DNA of 64,000 nucleotides from Rhizophagus irregularis. Lineage: Eukaryota; Glomeromycota; Glomeromycetes; Glomerales; Glomeraceae. The notes below the pieces were generated by a model. That model did no database searches. It worked only from the letters and a program-made list of their open reading frames with translations, and was not told the DNA's origin. Where the stretch lies: the NCBI RefSeq assembly GCF_026210795.1, contig NC_089442.1, positions 3,748,501-3,812,500 on the forward strand, in the 5' to 3' direction. Of the stretch, positions 46,181-59,212 are shown piece after piece (the stretch's first letter is position 1; each line of letters begins with the position of its first letter). Made by a program: the position numbers and the translations under genes.

Positions 46181-46799
46181 TTATTTATCTAATGAAAAAC
46201 AAACACTTGTCATAAAAATTATGAAAGTTAACAACAATGTAGAAAACGATGTTGTTTTAACGGCAACACTAGAAATTGGAGTAGGTGATGCTTTATTCGA
46301 GGATGCGGCTGAAGTGGATGCGGTAGATACTGAAGGAGGGATAGTTGAAGGAGGGATAGTTGAAGGAGGGATAGTTGAAGGAGGGATAGTTGAAGAGGTA
46401 AATGTTGGTTTCGGGTTATAATAAGTATCAATACATGAATCTCTGCAAGCTGCGTAATTTGGATCCGCTAATTTATAGAAAGGAGAGAATTAAACAAATG
46501 TTATTATCCCATCTTTTTTTTAAAAAAAAAAATTCAGTAAAATACTAACCTGGATTACACTTTCCTATACATGCTATTGTATCATTAACTTGTTGTTCAG
46601 TAGGATTTGGTACACCTGCACATTTCGCACGGCAAGCTTGATCATCTCCGCATTGACTGATTTCTAAACATGTTTCTATTCCATTGGGTGCGGGCGAAGC
46701 TGTTGGTGTAGGCGTTCCAGCAGTAGGAGCACCGTCTTGTGCTCTTACTATACTTAATAAAAGCAACAATAAAGATACAAAAATTGTCCCCTTTTTCAT
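46181..46799 (-). CDS. Secreted Cys-rich protein with Pro/Ser/Thr repeat and C-terminal hydrophobic end
   Basis: Two exons (46799-46550 and 46467-46181). A signal peptide (MKKGTIFVSLLLLLLSIVRAQ) leads to a Thr/Pro-rich spacer. A Cys module follows with spacings C-x5-C-x5-C-x3-C, then two C-x3-C pairs (CIGKC, CRDSC). Four exact STIPP pentapeptides (15-bp repeat at 46335-46394) lead into a Ser/Thr-rich stalk, and the C-terminus is hydrophobic (STLLLTFIIFMTSVCFSL), compatible with a GPI anchor signal. Likely a cell-surface or wall protein; an effector role is possible but unproven. Confidence 0.75.
46335..46394 (-). repeat. 15-bp tandem repeat coding STIPP
   Basis: Four identical copies of GGAGGGATAGTTGAA on the plus strand, translated on the minus strand as STIPP in the stalk of the secreted protein. 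Confidence 0.9.
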
Positions 46800-47499
46800 T
46801 TTTTTTTTTAAAAAGATTTTTTTTTCTCTTAAATTAAAATTCAGGATGGGAGTACTTATTTATATGATTTTTATCATCGTAATAAATAATAATAATAAGT
46901 GGGAGAAAATAATTATTATATTAAGTTTTAATTTTATGTTAAAAATAGAATAAACAATTACTATGAAAATTTCTTTATTTAACACTTTGTTTATATGATT
47001 TTAATGTTTACTGGAAAGTTCTGTGCGCTAACCTAAAAAAAGAGCTGTTGTTACTATATTTAAACCTTTCTCTACAGAATCTACAGAAACATTTGCTCAG
47101 GAGATTTCCTGTTAAAAAGCCTTCTCTCGTGATTTTCATAAACAATATGATCTGATCGTCCATGTTGATCGTTTCAACAATTTTAACATCACAATTTCGT
47201 GTATCTCAATAAATACTTAATAGTAAATAGGTTATTTATAGGTTATATTTCTCACCTCATTTTTGTAGGCCATATGACGAATGTGGCGGTGTCAAAACCT
47301 CACATGGTTCAATGTTAGAATGAAGTTCTTCCCTTATGAATCTGTAATTAAAATTACCATATTTCTTGCATTTGACCTTTCATGAAAATAAGATCAACAT
47401 AATGTGAAAAATTTTCTAAATGTATCAAAGTATAACCCAACAGTGTTGAACGAAAGGAAACTGGGATTTTATGATTTATAATGTTTTTTGATGTGATTA
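46800..47499. other. Intergenic region, no gene seen
   Basis: AT-rich upstream flank of the Cys-rich gene; no coding region recognised. Confidence 0.4.
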
Positions 47500-50400
47500 C
47501 ACGCGCTTACACTAAGTTGAAAGATACATGTGATGTAAACAGAACTTTATTTGACTTTCATTACCAGAATACCAGATATTAGAATTCTCTTTAAATTCCT
47601 TTATGTTTTTAGTTTGAATGCCGAATTTGATTTTTTTTGGTCCTTGGATCCTTTCTCTTTGGATGATTCTTTGTTGGTCCCAAAAAATTTTCCCTTTCCT
47701 TACTTGAACCTCTTACAAAATTTTCATAATAGTGTTTGTATTCTTCAGTTTTCATTTTGATCCGACACAAAATTTTTCGATTTTCTGGGATTCCTTTGTA
47801 ATTTGAATTATGATGTAGGGAAGCGGAGCATGCACTCTTACTGTTGGATTTGATTTTCTACAAGACCACCTTTGGCTTTCATTTCACTTCCTTCCTTTGG
47901 ATATGCATTCCGGTATATAACGTTATTCCAGATGGCGTAGCAGAGGAGCTTTTTTGTTGTTAGTGAGCTTGTACTTTTAGAGCTTACAAGTACAGAATTA
48001 CTGTAAGATAAGCTTCAAATTTCCTTTCCCTGATTTTACTATTATGACCGCCATAAAATTTCCCATTCTACATATATATTTCCTACCAACCGGATATAAA
48101 AAAAGTACTTTGGATTGTCTTTAAGAAACTTTTTAAATGGGGCTCGAATACGAGAGCACCACATTTCTGGTGTTTCATAATCGTGTTTGTAATGCAGACG
48201 CATTAGCGCTTGTACTTCTTTAGGGTCTATATCACAATTGGGAGAATTTCATACAGGTTTTAACCATCCTTACAATGTATTGTATTTGAGTGTTTAAGTG
48301 GTTTTGTTTTATGAAGTATTTTATCGATTTATACAATAGAATATCATGATTCAAATATGTTTCAAGATTGTAGCGAGGATGTGCTGGAAACATATTAGCT
48401 TTTTCCGAAAAATTGTCATTCCTGTACGTATTATAGGCGCAGTAGATTACAAAAGCAGATGGATTAATATTTATATCAATTGTAAAATGCAGATACAGTT
48501 TATATTTTTTCGTGAAGTAATACGAGAAAAGGCCAGCCGGCTTCTTTTCATGTACAACTTTACAAAAAATATAATAAAAGAGCAATTTAAACGTGTATGC
48601 GTGTTTTATACTGTATATATTCTCAAATAAAGTCTTATTAATCTACTATTATTTATACCGTGGATGGTTAACCCGCTTAATTTAGCTGAAATACAGCTAC
48701 ACATTCGGCCTAAAAACTACAAGATCGTCTCTTTGATTCTTATATAATTACCACGTGTACGTTACGAATTGTCAAAATTCGTTAAGAAAAATTTTATTTG
48801 TCGTTGAACTAGTATATTATAAGGTAATCTAGTGATATGAATAGAATTTAATAGCGCAGTAACTAGTGAATTTAATGTCAGTTGTAATGTAAAAAGATCA
48901 AAGTACTTCCAGGTACGGTATATGATTATGAGGCAATACTATGTTGAAATTCATAGTGATTAAAAATAAGAAAAACTACTTTTTGGAATTACTTTAGACT
49001 TGTTCTTGGCATTTTTGTTCAAGTTATTCGACATAATTACATAAATAACCAGCAGGGGAATCCAATCTAAGTTATAATATCATTAGACCTAAATTTCATT
49101 CACAGAGAAATGATAAAATAATTCACTAAACTAAACAATATACAATATCATCAAACCTACCCGAGTGTATAAACCGTAAGTTCCTTATTTTTTTCTCTTC
49201 CATCCCAACAGCTTCACACGGAGAATAAAGTATCTTTCATGCAGAAGTTTTGTCCCATTTTCACCTTTTAAAAGATTTACCAGTTTCTGAACATCTATAC
49301 TCAGTAGAAACCTTTTGAATGGTGAGATCTCCACGTCTTCCCATAATCTTTCTCTTCACTGAGACAATTGCAGATACAATTCGATGGCGATTTTTAAAAA
49401 AAATGTAACTTCACTCCATCAACATTCCCAAATCCTCTGTCTATAAAATTCCAAAATGAATTTAGGAGCCACAATTCCAGATGATCCTTCTTTAAACTTT
49501 CTACTTCATATTCATTAATCTGTGAATCAAGATAGTAACTTACAATCCAGGAATGAAAAGAGAATAATTTACTATCAGTACACACTATTCGAATCCAATT
49601 GTGATCAAAATGTGTTTGTCGATTGTATGAAGAATCTCACTGCTGAGATTTAAATATAGCTTTTCTGAGTTCCCGGATGTCAAACTATAACAGGATGTAC
49701 AAGGTAAGTATTACGATCATAATAGTATTACCAACAAGATATATAAAAATACCTGCCACTCGAAAACTGTTAAGACACGTTAATAAGTTTCTGGCATTGG
49801 CTTAGGCTTATATTCTCGAATTTCATCAAGTTCAGACTCAGTGAAAACTTCTTCATTGACGTAAATTTTATCATTTGGATCTAAAACAAATGAATGACAT
49901 AGGCTTCTGAAAGTCGCAAAATAGGTAATAGAGCCTGAGCTTTGTTCAATACATAAAGGATATTTGCTATTCATGCCTACATTTAATACAAAAATTGTAG
50001 AGTGCATCTTCTACCATTTTTTTCAGTAGAACGAGTCCATTTTCTAAGTCATCCATTTTATCTTTCCGAAATTTGACAAATCCACTTTTGACTTCAACTT
50101 ACTATCTTCCATAACAGTATCATCATTACCAGAAATGTCTCAGGACGAAGATTCAACATAGTCGTCAGCATTCTGGTTCAGATTCTAAGTCTTCTTCGGT
50201 TTCATTAGTTAAACACATCTCTTTTACAAACTCGTCGTGAAGTGATAAATCATTCTTGGACTTTTAATACTTTCGTTATCACTTTCATCATCGTGATCTT
50301 GATTTGCCCGGAGAGCTGAGATCTAGGTGTTGAGAAGAAAGTTAATTTACTGCGCACAATGGGGTTCATCATTCTTGACTCTGTTCGATGGCGGTTGAAA

Positions 50401-50520
50401 TTCACTTAGAGCTTCTTCCTCATCGTTGATTTTTCTGGGAAGTTTTTAATTGTATTGTACACTAAAATTCGTCCTGCGACTTCGTGTGCCGATTATAAAG
50501 GCGAAATCATGTTATTAGCC
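47500..50520 (-). pseudogene. Decayed coding remnants, probably mobile-element derived
   Basis: Several disconnected minus-strand stretches have protein-like composition but no continuous frame. Examples are DPKEVQALMRLHYKHDYE and RIRAPFKKFLKDNPKYFF (about 48060-48230), TKLLHERYFILRVKLLGWK (about 49200-49250) and FVLNVGMNSKYPLCIEQS with SELDEIREYKPKPMPETY (49780-50007). Many breaks lie between them. Base composition is more GC-rich than the surrounding intergenic DNA. I cannot name the family; a repeated element or a dead duplicate of a host gene both fit. Confidence 0.35.
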
Positions 50521-52015
50521 GAGATCTATTACTTATAGCAACGACAAAATCTAAACATGTCCTGCAGTGTGAGGCTTCTATAACCAATTCCTCTCATAAC
50601 TAATTGACTGTCCACGACTATAGAACTAATAATTAAGAACCGACATCAGTTCACCTTCTTTCGATTAATGCTGTTGCAAGTAAACTCTCGTAATTTTTCT
50701 TCAGCTTATTCCCGTGAGGTGTGTGAGTAGGCAAATCTTCTGTAAAAGGCCACTAGACTCCGGGTTTAGTTCTTTGAGGTTATCGCGTAACATCATTCGT
50801 AAAATTGTCATTTCTAGCTTAATTCATGTAGTATCTAGAGAGGCGCAGTAGCGGCATGTGATCACGTGATTATGTAATTATCGGTAGGGCTCGGTGATTT
50901 TTACTGTAACTCGGTGAAATTTTGTAAAAATAAAAATAAAAAATAAAAATATAGCCGCGTTGGCACTGTTCCCCCTTATTCATATTTAACTTAAAATATG
51001 TGTTATATTACACCCCGACCATTCGACACGAAATTTTACTAGGACATTCTTCCATTACCATTTTAACATAATATACAAGATCTCTGAGATTTCTTAATTT
51101 TATTAGGGAGTACTTTAGAATTTAAAGATCAAAATATCTAATAAAACTTGTGTCTTTTTTTATTAAAAGTCTTCAGGATTCACGTGAGCAAGGTTAAAAC
51201 GTAAGAGAATAATCATCTAACCGTTAACCTTTATTTCAATCAAGATTTTTCTTGTCATGGATGTATCAGCAATTCGTTAAAGCGCTTGTTCTATCGGAAG
51301 TCGGTGATGGCGAGTCATTATAAATGGTCGGCTATATACAGAATTGTTATGGTTAATTGCACCCCAAAGCGTCTGCGGCAGTAAATGTTACTTTTTTCAC
51401 ACTGCTTATCAGGTGATTAGTCTCACATGATTGTTTTGCAACCTGACAACCTGTACACATTTGTACTTACGTCATCTTTCAAGATAATAAAATTATTTAA
51501 ATCCGCCAAATTTTTAATTTCAGTTAGCCGTTAATCATTCAAATAACGCGAAATGATTAAATAATCAGCATATAAACGTGTTTTTCTGGTCAAGCTGTGG
51601 CACAGGACGGAAACTTCTTGTAAAATGTATATTAAGAACCATAAATGGGAACAAATAAAAATCACATTCATTTTTCGGAGTTGGTTATCCCGCAGATTCG
51701 CTTTTAGTAGTCCATTCCAAATTTAGTCCCAATTTAGAAATCTAAATGACAATAGTAATTACTTAAACATCAAAAATTGATTTGGGAATCTTTAGCTGAA
51801 TTTGTGCACAATTGTTTGTCTCTCACCTTTCACAAGTTTGTACGAAACCTGTTTCTTTTTTTTACTATACGCGTAATTTTAGAACTTGGTAGTTTTTTTT
51901 CGGTTCTTTTATACTCATAATATACCTCATAATATACTCATAATATACTCATATTTACGCGTTAAAACTTTGACTAACCTTTTAAACTTTTACCCGTCAG
52001 CAAAATATATTTGAA
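50521..52015. other. Intergenic region, no gene seen
   Basis: It includes an A/T simple repeat near 50930-50955 and a short tandem CATAATATACT repeat at about 51914-51950, just upstream of NSE4. No coding region is recognised. Confidence 0.45.
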
Positions 52016-53555
52016 ATGTCTACTTCAGATCTACAAACTAAGTTTAATGATTCTGATAAAGAAAACGCTATGGACGACCGATACGAAGAACAAGAGAGTG
52101 ACGATTCAATTGTATATTCTGCAAAAATCGATGAAATTCTTGGGTGTAAAACATATAACCCGGATCAGAGTAAAGACGAGAAACGTTGGTTACGAAAGGA
52201 GTACAGAAATCTTATAAATACTACGGAAGGTAAACTACATAAATTGTGCATCGACTCAAAAATAAGATAGTAATCAATGATATATCGCGCTTTTTATATT
52301 TCTCATGTCTAATTAAATAAATGTAATATACATGTGATTTTTATTATTTTATTTATAGAGAATAGACTTGAATACTTAAGACCTGAATCGGAAGGTCTTA
52401 TACAAAATATTAGGAAAGCAAACAGCTTAAATAGAAAAGGTATATAATAGTGTAAATGTATATGTAACCTCTATTATGTTTTATGATATATTAACAAAAT
52501 CTTTCAAATGAAATAGTAAAGAATACGCACGAAGCAACTCTTGATGCGCGTCTTTTAGTATTGACTTGTAATCTGGGAGTTCAAAGAGCTCGTCGTATGA
52601 AATTAGACAATAATTCTTTTGACATTGATAGTTATATATCAAAATTAATTACATTTATGGGAGGCAGACAAATGGATAATGATAGTGATGAGCACTTGGA
52701 ATTGAATTGGGAAGCTGTTGGAAGATTAGCCTCTCGATTTACAAATCGAGTACCGACAAGTGACTTTATGTGAGTAAATTGCGATATCTAAGACGACTTA
52801 ATAAAAATAAAATATCGAACAATTTTGTTATTTGTATAGGCTCGGACCTCTTTCTATTGAAACAAAAGAACGCGAAAAAAAAATACGACATTCCTTGAAT
52901 AAAGATAAAAATTCCTTGAAAGAGCCTGAACAGGTAGACAGTCATGATTTAAGGAAAGCCTTTTTATTTTTATAACAACTTTATTTAATGTTATTATTTC
53001 AAATAGTTAAAAGAAAAAGACATCGAAAGGCAGGAAAATGAGACGACAAGAAATGTTAAAATGGTTTTTGACATTTTAGGAGAAAACCAACCGATAAATT
53101 TCTTTGAATTTATCATTAATCCTGAATCATTTGGTCAAACTGTCGAGAATCTATTTTATTTATCGTTTTTGATACGTGATGGTAAAGTAAGCATAGACGA
53201 TGATTCCGGACAACCGATACTTAGTAAGTATAGTAATTTTAAAGTTTTTTTTATTAACTGAATATTTAATTCGACTGTTATATATAAATTAATTAGTGTT
53301 ATGTCAACCACCGACCTCTGAGAATTACGCGGAAGGTTTGATCAAAAAGCAGTTAGTAATGGAAATTGATATGAACATGTGGCAGGTAATTAAATTTATA
53401 ATTTCATATTAATTATATTCTATTGAAATATAGTCACCTTTCCTTAATAATATAATTTATTTTAAAAGGAACTTATTGAAGTATATGAAATTAATGAATC
53501 GGTTATTCCAACACGAGTCAGTCACAAACAAACTAATGGAAGATGGTTAGGGTAA
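52016..53555 (+). CDS. NSE4: SMC5/6 complex kleisin subunit NSE4
   Basis: Non-SMC element 4 bridges the SMC5 and SMC6 heads in the DNA-repair complex. About eight exons. An acidic N-terminus is followed by RWLRKEYRNLINTTE (N-terminal helix contacting SMC6), then HEATLDARLLVLTCNLGVQRARRMKLDNNSFDID and WEAVGRLASRFTNRVPTSDFMLGPLSIE. The C-terminal winged helix contains PINFFEFIINPESFGQTVENLFYLSFLIRDGKV and ends EVYEINESVIPTRVSHKQTNGRWLG. The order and motifs match the family; length about 330 residues. No lesion is seen. Confidence 0.92.
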
Positions 53556-54413
53556 AGAAAAAAGGATATACGATAAATTCGAGATTATAAAAGGCAAGCT
53601 TGTGTCGTTACAATTCAAAATTTTTCTTTTTACCCGACCAAATACAAAAGTTTAAGGTAAGATTAGTCTTTAAATCGTTGGTTCTTGTAAATATAATAGG
53701 TAAGTATTAATTGGGCAAGCTAATGTTATAATAATATAATAAAGAGTTACGTTTTAAAATCACAAATTGTATAATAAATTTTCAATGGGCTTATTTAATA
53801 GAAAATCATTACTCTAGCACAATTAGTCTCTTACAAAGAATTTTATCCGGCCATTCAGATTCAGTGAGATATTGTTCTACCTTAATATATTATAAATATA
53901 TTGTACATTCAAAAAAAAAAAATATATTAAATAAATATAATTTATCCCGTTTCTCCAGCTCAAGAAGTGTCGAAACAAATTTTTTTATCAGTATGTGAAT
54001 CGGTTACGTAAATAACATGAATATATAATATTTAGAGTTACTATAGTTACTATTGAAAGAATCTGAATCTATAGTCAAGCATGATTTATTTCGATTTTTG
54101 TAATTTCAATTAGTGAGTCTGTAGAGAATTCACATTTATTAATAACATAATTGCATAATTGTATACTTCATATTGAAGTTTAATAAAAAGCAATCCTTAA
54201 ATGAACATGCAAATTTATCAAAATTAAATGGCTCAGTCATATTTATATTTAACATTTGTATAAAGAAAATTAATATTATTATTACCTATTTATTTTTATA
54301 GTTCATCATTAAAAAAATTACCAATTAAATTTTTTTTTAAAATAAAATAAATCAATTTTATACATTTTAAGATAATGATAATTGATAATAAATAATGCTA
54401 CATTTATATAAAG
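53556..54413. other. Convergent intergenic region, no gene seen
   Basis: AT-rich, with no coding region; likely the 3' flanks of NSE4 and the biotin synthase gene. Confidence 0.5.
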
Positions 54414-56147
54414 TTACAAAATATTTTGTGTTTGTTTTTCTTGAACTTCATTAATTTTATTAGAAGGTGAAGTACCTTGATCAAAATTCGGAGGTTTAGG
54501 AATAAGACCTTTAAATGTGAAGAAAATCTCAATTAATATGAATTCAATAAAAATAAAATAATTATAACAATTTATTTACCTAATGTTTTAAACATTTCTT
54601 GATCAGAATTAAAATCATTATTATCGGTTGTTAATAATTTATCACCAGTAAAAATAGAATTTGCACCAGCAAAGAAACACAAAGCCTATTAAAAATGAAA
54701 ATAATCATAATAAAAAGCAATATTTAATATTAAAAAGCAAGTATTATGTATAGTTCATAAATAATTTAAAATAGTTACTTGTTCAGGTTGAGAAAATCGT
54801 ACACGACCAGCTGATAATCTAACCATTGACTTTGGCATGACTATACGAGCTGTTGAAATCATACGAACCATTTCCCAAATTGATACAGGCTAAAAATTAT
54901 CAAATATTTAATTTGTCAAAAAAATAAAAATAAAAATAAAAATAAAATCGTTAATTTGAATATAGGAAACTCATATATATATTACTTCTTGTTTCTCCAA
55001 GGGTGTACCTTCAACTTGTACAAGAGCATTAATAGGAACACTTTCAGGATGTTGTGGCATTGTTGCTAAAGTATGTAACATCCCAACACGATCCTCAGGA
55101 GTTTCACCTAATCCAATAATACCACCGGAACATACAGATATACCAGCCTCACGAACATTTGAAATTGTTTCAAGACGTTCATCATATGATCTTGTGGTAA
55201 TTATTTTTGGATAATACTCCCGTGAAGTATCCAAATTATGATTATAAGCCGTTAAACCAGCTTCTTTTAATGCTTTTGCTTGCGATTCATTTAACATTCC
55301 TAATGTACAACAAACTTCCATGCCCATAGATCTATTACATAAAACGGAAAATTTCAACATTTTTTAATTACATAATAATATTCATGAAGTTAAAAATTTA
55401 CGCGATTTAACATTTTTTTAATGTACCTGATCTCTTTTACGTAACCTATGATTTTGTTGAAATTGCTTTTTCTACCATGAAGATCTCTCCACGCGGCTCC
55501 CATGCAAAATCTATTCAGTCCGTGTATGGAAATTAAATTTCAATAAATGTCATACATTCTAACAACTCATATTAAGAAAAATGCATCACTAAAGTTACCT
55601 AGTACTACCGGCTTCTTTTGCTTTCCTGGCAGCTACAAGTACTTCATCATTGTCTAATAACTTCGTTGCTTTTACCAGAGTTTTATATTTTGAAGATTGT
55701 GGACAATAAGCACAATCTTCTGAACATCCTCCTGTTTTTATACTTAATAAGGTACATTGTTGTACGGCGAGCGGATCAAAATTCTCGCGGTGTACTTTTG
55801 CCTTTTATTTAAAATTATGTTAAATTTCTTTATTTAAATTTTTTGGACATCAATCCTTGCGGAAATTCCGAAATTCACGAGAAATTCCGCGGAATTCTGT
55901 CACAAGATTTTTATTATTTTTAACTTACACCAAAATATAAAAGATCCATCATAGGTGAATCATAAATTGATTTTATTTCTTTTCTGGTCCAATCATTTCT
56001 CATATGTCCAGAAGCGAATAATCCAGCTGCTGAAAGTGGTCTTGTATAAGTTGGTGTTGCCGTAGCTAACTCGCGAACTTGAGTTATTGATAAAAGTTTA
56101 GCCGATATTAAATTATTATTCTTCGGAGTTAATAAACGGAATGCCAT
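54414..56147 (-). CDS. BIO2: Biotin synthase
   Basis: Radical SAM enzyme that inserts sulfur into dethiobiotin, located in mitochondria in fungi. The N-terminus [27 protein letters not shown] is basic/hydrophobic, as for a targeting peptide. The Cys triad for the 4Fe-4S cluster is [15 protein letters not shown]. Further blocks: [79 protein letters not shown], and [34 protein letters not shown] with the conserved Arg. About six exons. It ends with a Lys/Gln-rich tail ([12 protein letters not shown]). All iron-sulfur ligands I can check are present. Confidence 0.96.
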
Positions 56148-56485
56148 AATTAACGACTCGATGATAATATTTTTTTTTTTTTGTGAAGAGAGGGAAATCT
56201 TTGAAGCTTTTATATCTTTTCTAACTTGCGTATCAGTAACACACCGTATATTAAAATTTTAGATTTGATTTGCAGATCCTAAGATCCTGCCTTATAATCT
56301 TCTTAGTCTTTATAAATCGTGCGATTTTTAGTAAATTTCTGTTCGGATTAGGATATTTCATAAAATTGATCAACTATTAATTTAATAATTACTAAACTAA
56401 AAAAAAAATAATTTCTGATTTTCGAACGGAAGTTCTATTGATACGATTAATTACTCCCCACCCAACACGAAAGACAAACTAGATA
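56148..56485. promoter_or_regulatory. Divergent promoter region of BIO2 and COX11
   Basis: 338 bp between the two start codons of genes that both act in mitochondria. It includes a C-rich stretch CTCCCCACCCAACACG (about 56454-56469). No factor site can be named with confidence. Confidence 0.4.
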
Positions 56486-57437
56486 ATGAAGTTATGGTGT
56501 TTTAAAGTCCAACAACCTCGATTTTATTATAATATACCTCGTTTCTATATATCGGTATGCGACTTTAAATATTCAGCTTTTTTTTAAAAAAATATATATT
56601 AGTTTATGATTCAAAATTTTTCATTTTAGAATTTTTGTAAATTAACTTCAAATAAATCTATAATTTCAATCCAAGAATTATTGATAAAAAATGGATCAAA
56701 TCGATTCATTAGTACAAATATACAAAAATCGACTACTTCTAATACATGTAGTAAACCCTTGAATCCTTATCAAAAACGTATAGATAGAAATAAATCTTTT
56801 CTCATGTATACGACAGCTATACTTATTTGTGGCATAGGTTTTACTTATGCTTCAGTCCCTTTGTATCGAATGTTTTGTCAAACAACAGGATTTAGTGGAA
56901 CTCCTATAACAAATAGTTCAAAGTTCGGTCCTGAAAGACTTGTACCAGCAAAAGAATCACGTAGAATTAGAGTACATTTCAATGCAGATACTTCACTTGC
57001 TCTTGATTGGAGTTTTATTCCTCAGCAGCGTGAAGTTTATGTTTTACCTGGTGAAACTGCTTTGGCTTTTTATACAGCAAAAAATAAATCAGATCAAGAT
57101 ATTATTGGGTTGGCAACTTATAATGTGACTCCTAATAAAGCTGGTCAATATTTTAATAAGATACAATGTTTTTGTTTTGAAGAACAAAAATTACAAGCTG
57201 GAGAAGCTGTAGATATGCCAGTTTTCTTTTTCATAGATCCAGAATTTCCCGAGGACCCTTCAATGAGAGATGTTGATACAATAACATTATCTTATACATT
57301 TTTCAAGGTAAGATAAGATATATCGAATCATTTTTTAATTGTTTACTAAATCATGAATGTAACTATTATAATTTTATCCTCCTATTTAGGCAAAATATGA
57401 TAATAATGGAACTTTAATACCAGTACCGACGTTATAG
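56486..57437 (+). CDS. COX11: Cytochrome c oxidase assembly protein COX11
   Basis: Copper chaperone of the mitochondrial inner membrane that delivers copper to CuB of COX1. Exons: 56486-56554, 56630-57307 and 57390-57437. Exon 1 (MKLWCFKVQQPRFYYNIPRFYIS) is basic and aromatic, suiting a mitochondrial presequence; the continuation lacks an in-frame ATG at its beginning, so this exon is needed. The membrane segment is TTAILICGIGFTYASVPLYRMFCQTTGF. The soluble domain includes VHFNADTSLALDWSFIPQQ, LPGETALAFYTAKN and the copper motif KIQCFCFEEQ. It ends NNGTLIPVPTL. Length 264 residues. Confidence 0.93.
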
Positions 57438-57609
57438 GTTAATTAGTTTATTATTACATGTTGAGACAGCTATTATCTTATAATTAAATACTACTATGAA
57501 ACAATCTTTCAATTTTATATAAACTCCTAATTTGTTCTTTCTTAAGCTTATTGTTCTTCTTTATGTAACATCATCAACAATTACTTTCAAGAGCAGAAAT
57601 AACAAATTT

Positions 57610-59070
57610 CTATAAGTGATCCCGTTTTCTTGCTGTACGTTGATAAGGCCGTAACACCCATTCGGTATCAGCATCTTTCAAATCGACGGTTCCCAACTTG
57701 ATTTCGTAAACTAAAATAAAAGAAATGTTGATATTTAAAATTCTAAAATAAGATAACAAAAATACCTACCTCGCATTTCAAAACGTGGACCAACTTCGGC
57801 CAATTGTACTTCTTTATTATTTATTTTTACATACACACTGTGTCTAAAGACGGAAAAAATTTTTGAATTTATGATAATGTTTTAAACATCAAATTGTAAA
57901 AACTTTTCCCATTTACCGGAATGATATATAATCGCTATCATTTGCAAAGGTCATTACACGCTTACTATCTTCTCTAGGAACTGGGAACAAATATTTAATA
58001 ATGCTCATCACCTACAGAATGGAAAAATTATTATGTTTTGTTATAATAATTTATTTGTGCTCGTACTTATTATATCCTTACCCGCCGGCCTAGATTGGAA
58101 TTAAAATTATGAAATATTAGATGTGGAAATGCTTCCGAAACTGTGCCTTCATCTTGAATATCATGTCGAAGTACGACATTATGTAATGAAAAGAAAGCTG
58201 TAGGTCCATAGGGAAGATGACATACAATCAATCCATCTGGAAATGGGAATATTAGTATAATTTTTGAAACAATCTCTTTTGAAAAATAAATAAAATAAAT
58301 GCGTATTTATTTTACCTGGTTCACCACGATGTTCGTGTAATATTATTAAATCAGTGACATCATTGGCTCTACATGCATCAACCAAATCTTTGACTACATA
58401 ACTACCACGATTTATACGTTGTGAATTAGGAAAGACTAAACGCATTTCCTGTTTAACAAGTGTAAAAAATGTGAACCTTTAATATAACCTTCAGTATAAT
58501 AATAATATTTTATAAATTACCTTTGCAAATTGAGAAAGTCTACTACTTGGATCACGTGAAGTTGTTATCAGAATTTTTGGATCATATATTCCAGCGTTTG
58601 CGTATTCATCGTCGATATGTGTAGTGGGTTCTTGTGATATTTAAATTATAATATATATATATATATATGAATACAATGAAAACAGATAAATAAATTGATA
58701 AATGGTTGAATTTGAATTTCAATTATATGTTATTGTACCAGGTACCAGGTTGCGCTTCATCAAAATTTAAGTCTTTTTGAAGCTTTGTAGCTTCCGCACG
58801 CAATTCAGTCGGTATAGGCTTTCCCTCTAATGAAATATAATTGGATCGATTAACTAAGTATATTATAACTTATTATAATTATGAAGTAACTTGTTACCTC
58901 GAATAGCTTCTTTGATTTTTTGTTTTCTTTCATAAATTTGTTTTTCCTTGGTCTCTAAAGACTTTCTGTATAAATATTCTCGACGAAGTCGTGTCTGCCT
59001 ACGAATCTAATGTATAGTTAAAATAAATTGGTCAAATAAGAAAGTGATAAAGAGAGAAATATATTACCAT
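57610..59070 (-). CDS. IMP4: U3 snoRNP protein IMP4 (Brix domain)
   Basis: Component of the SSU processome for 18S rRNA maturation in the nucleolus. The coding sequence begins with an ATG (59070-59068) that is the only codon in its exon; after a 61-nt intron the protein continues [18 protein letters not shown], exactly the family N-terminus. Brix-domain landmarks: [103 protein letters not shown] and [14 protein letters not shown]. It ends [17 protein letters not shown]. About eight exons. It is head to head with the DUF2039 gene (142 bp between starts). Confidence 0.93.
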
Positions 59071-59212
59071 ATTTGAAATTAACAGAGAAAAAATTTTTTT
59101 TTTTTTATCGATCCTTTTTTATATGCTGCATTAGTATCACGAAAAATTTTCCGATTTTTGATGATCTTTTACATAGATTTTTTTTTTTACTTGCTTTTTA
59201 TAAACAAGAATT

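Noticed and set aside
46221-46421. Plus-strand frame with GGIVEGGIVEGG repeats
   Set aside because: It is antisense to the STIPP repeat of the secreted protein, whose signal peptide, intron and Cys pattern make the minus strand the coding strand.
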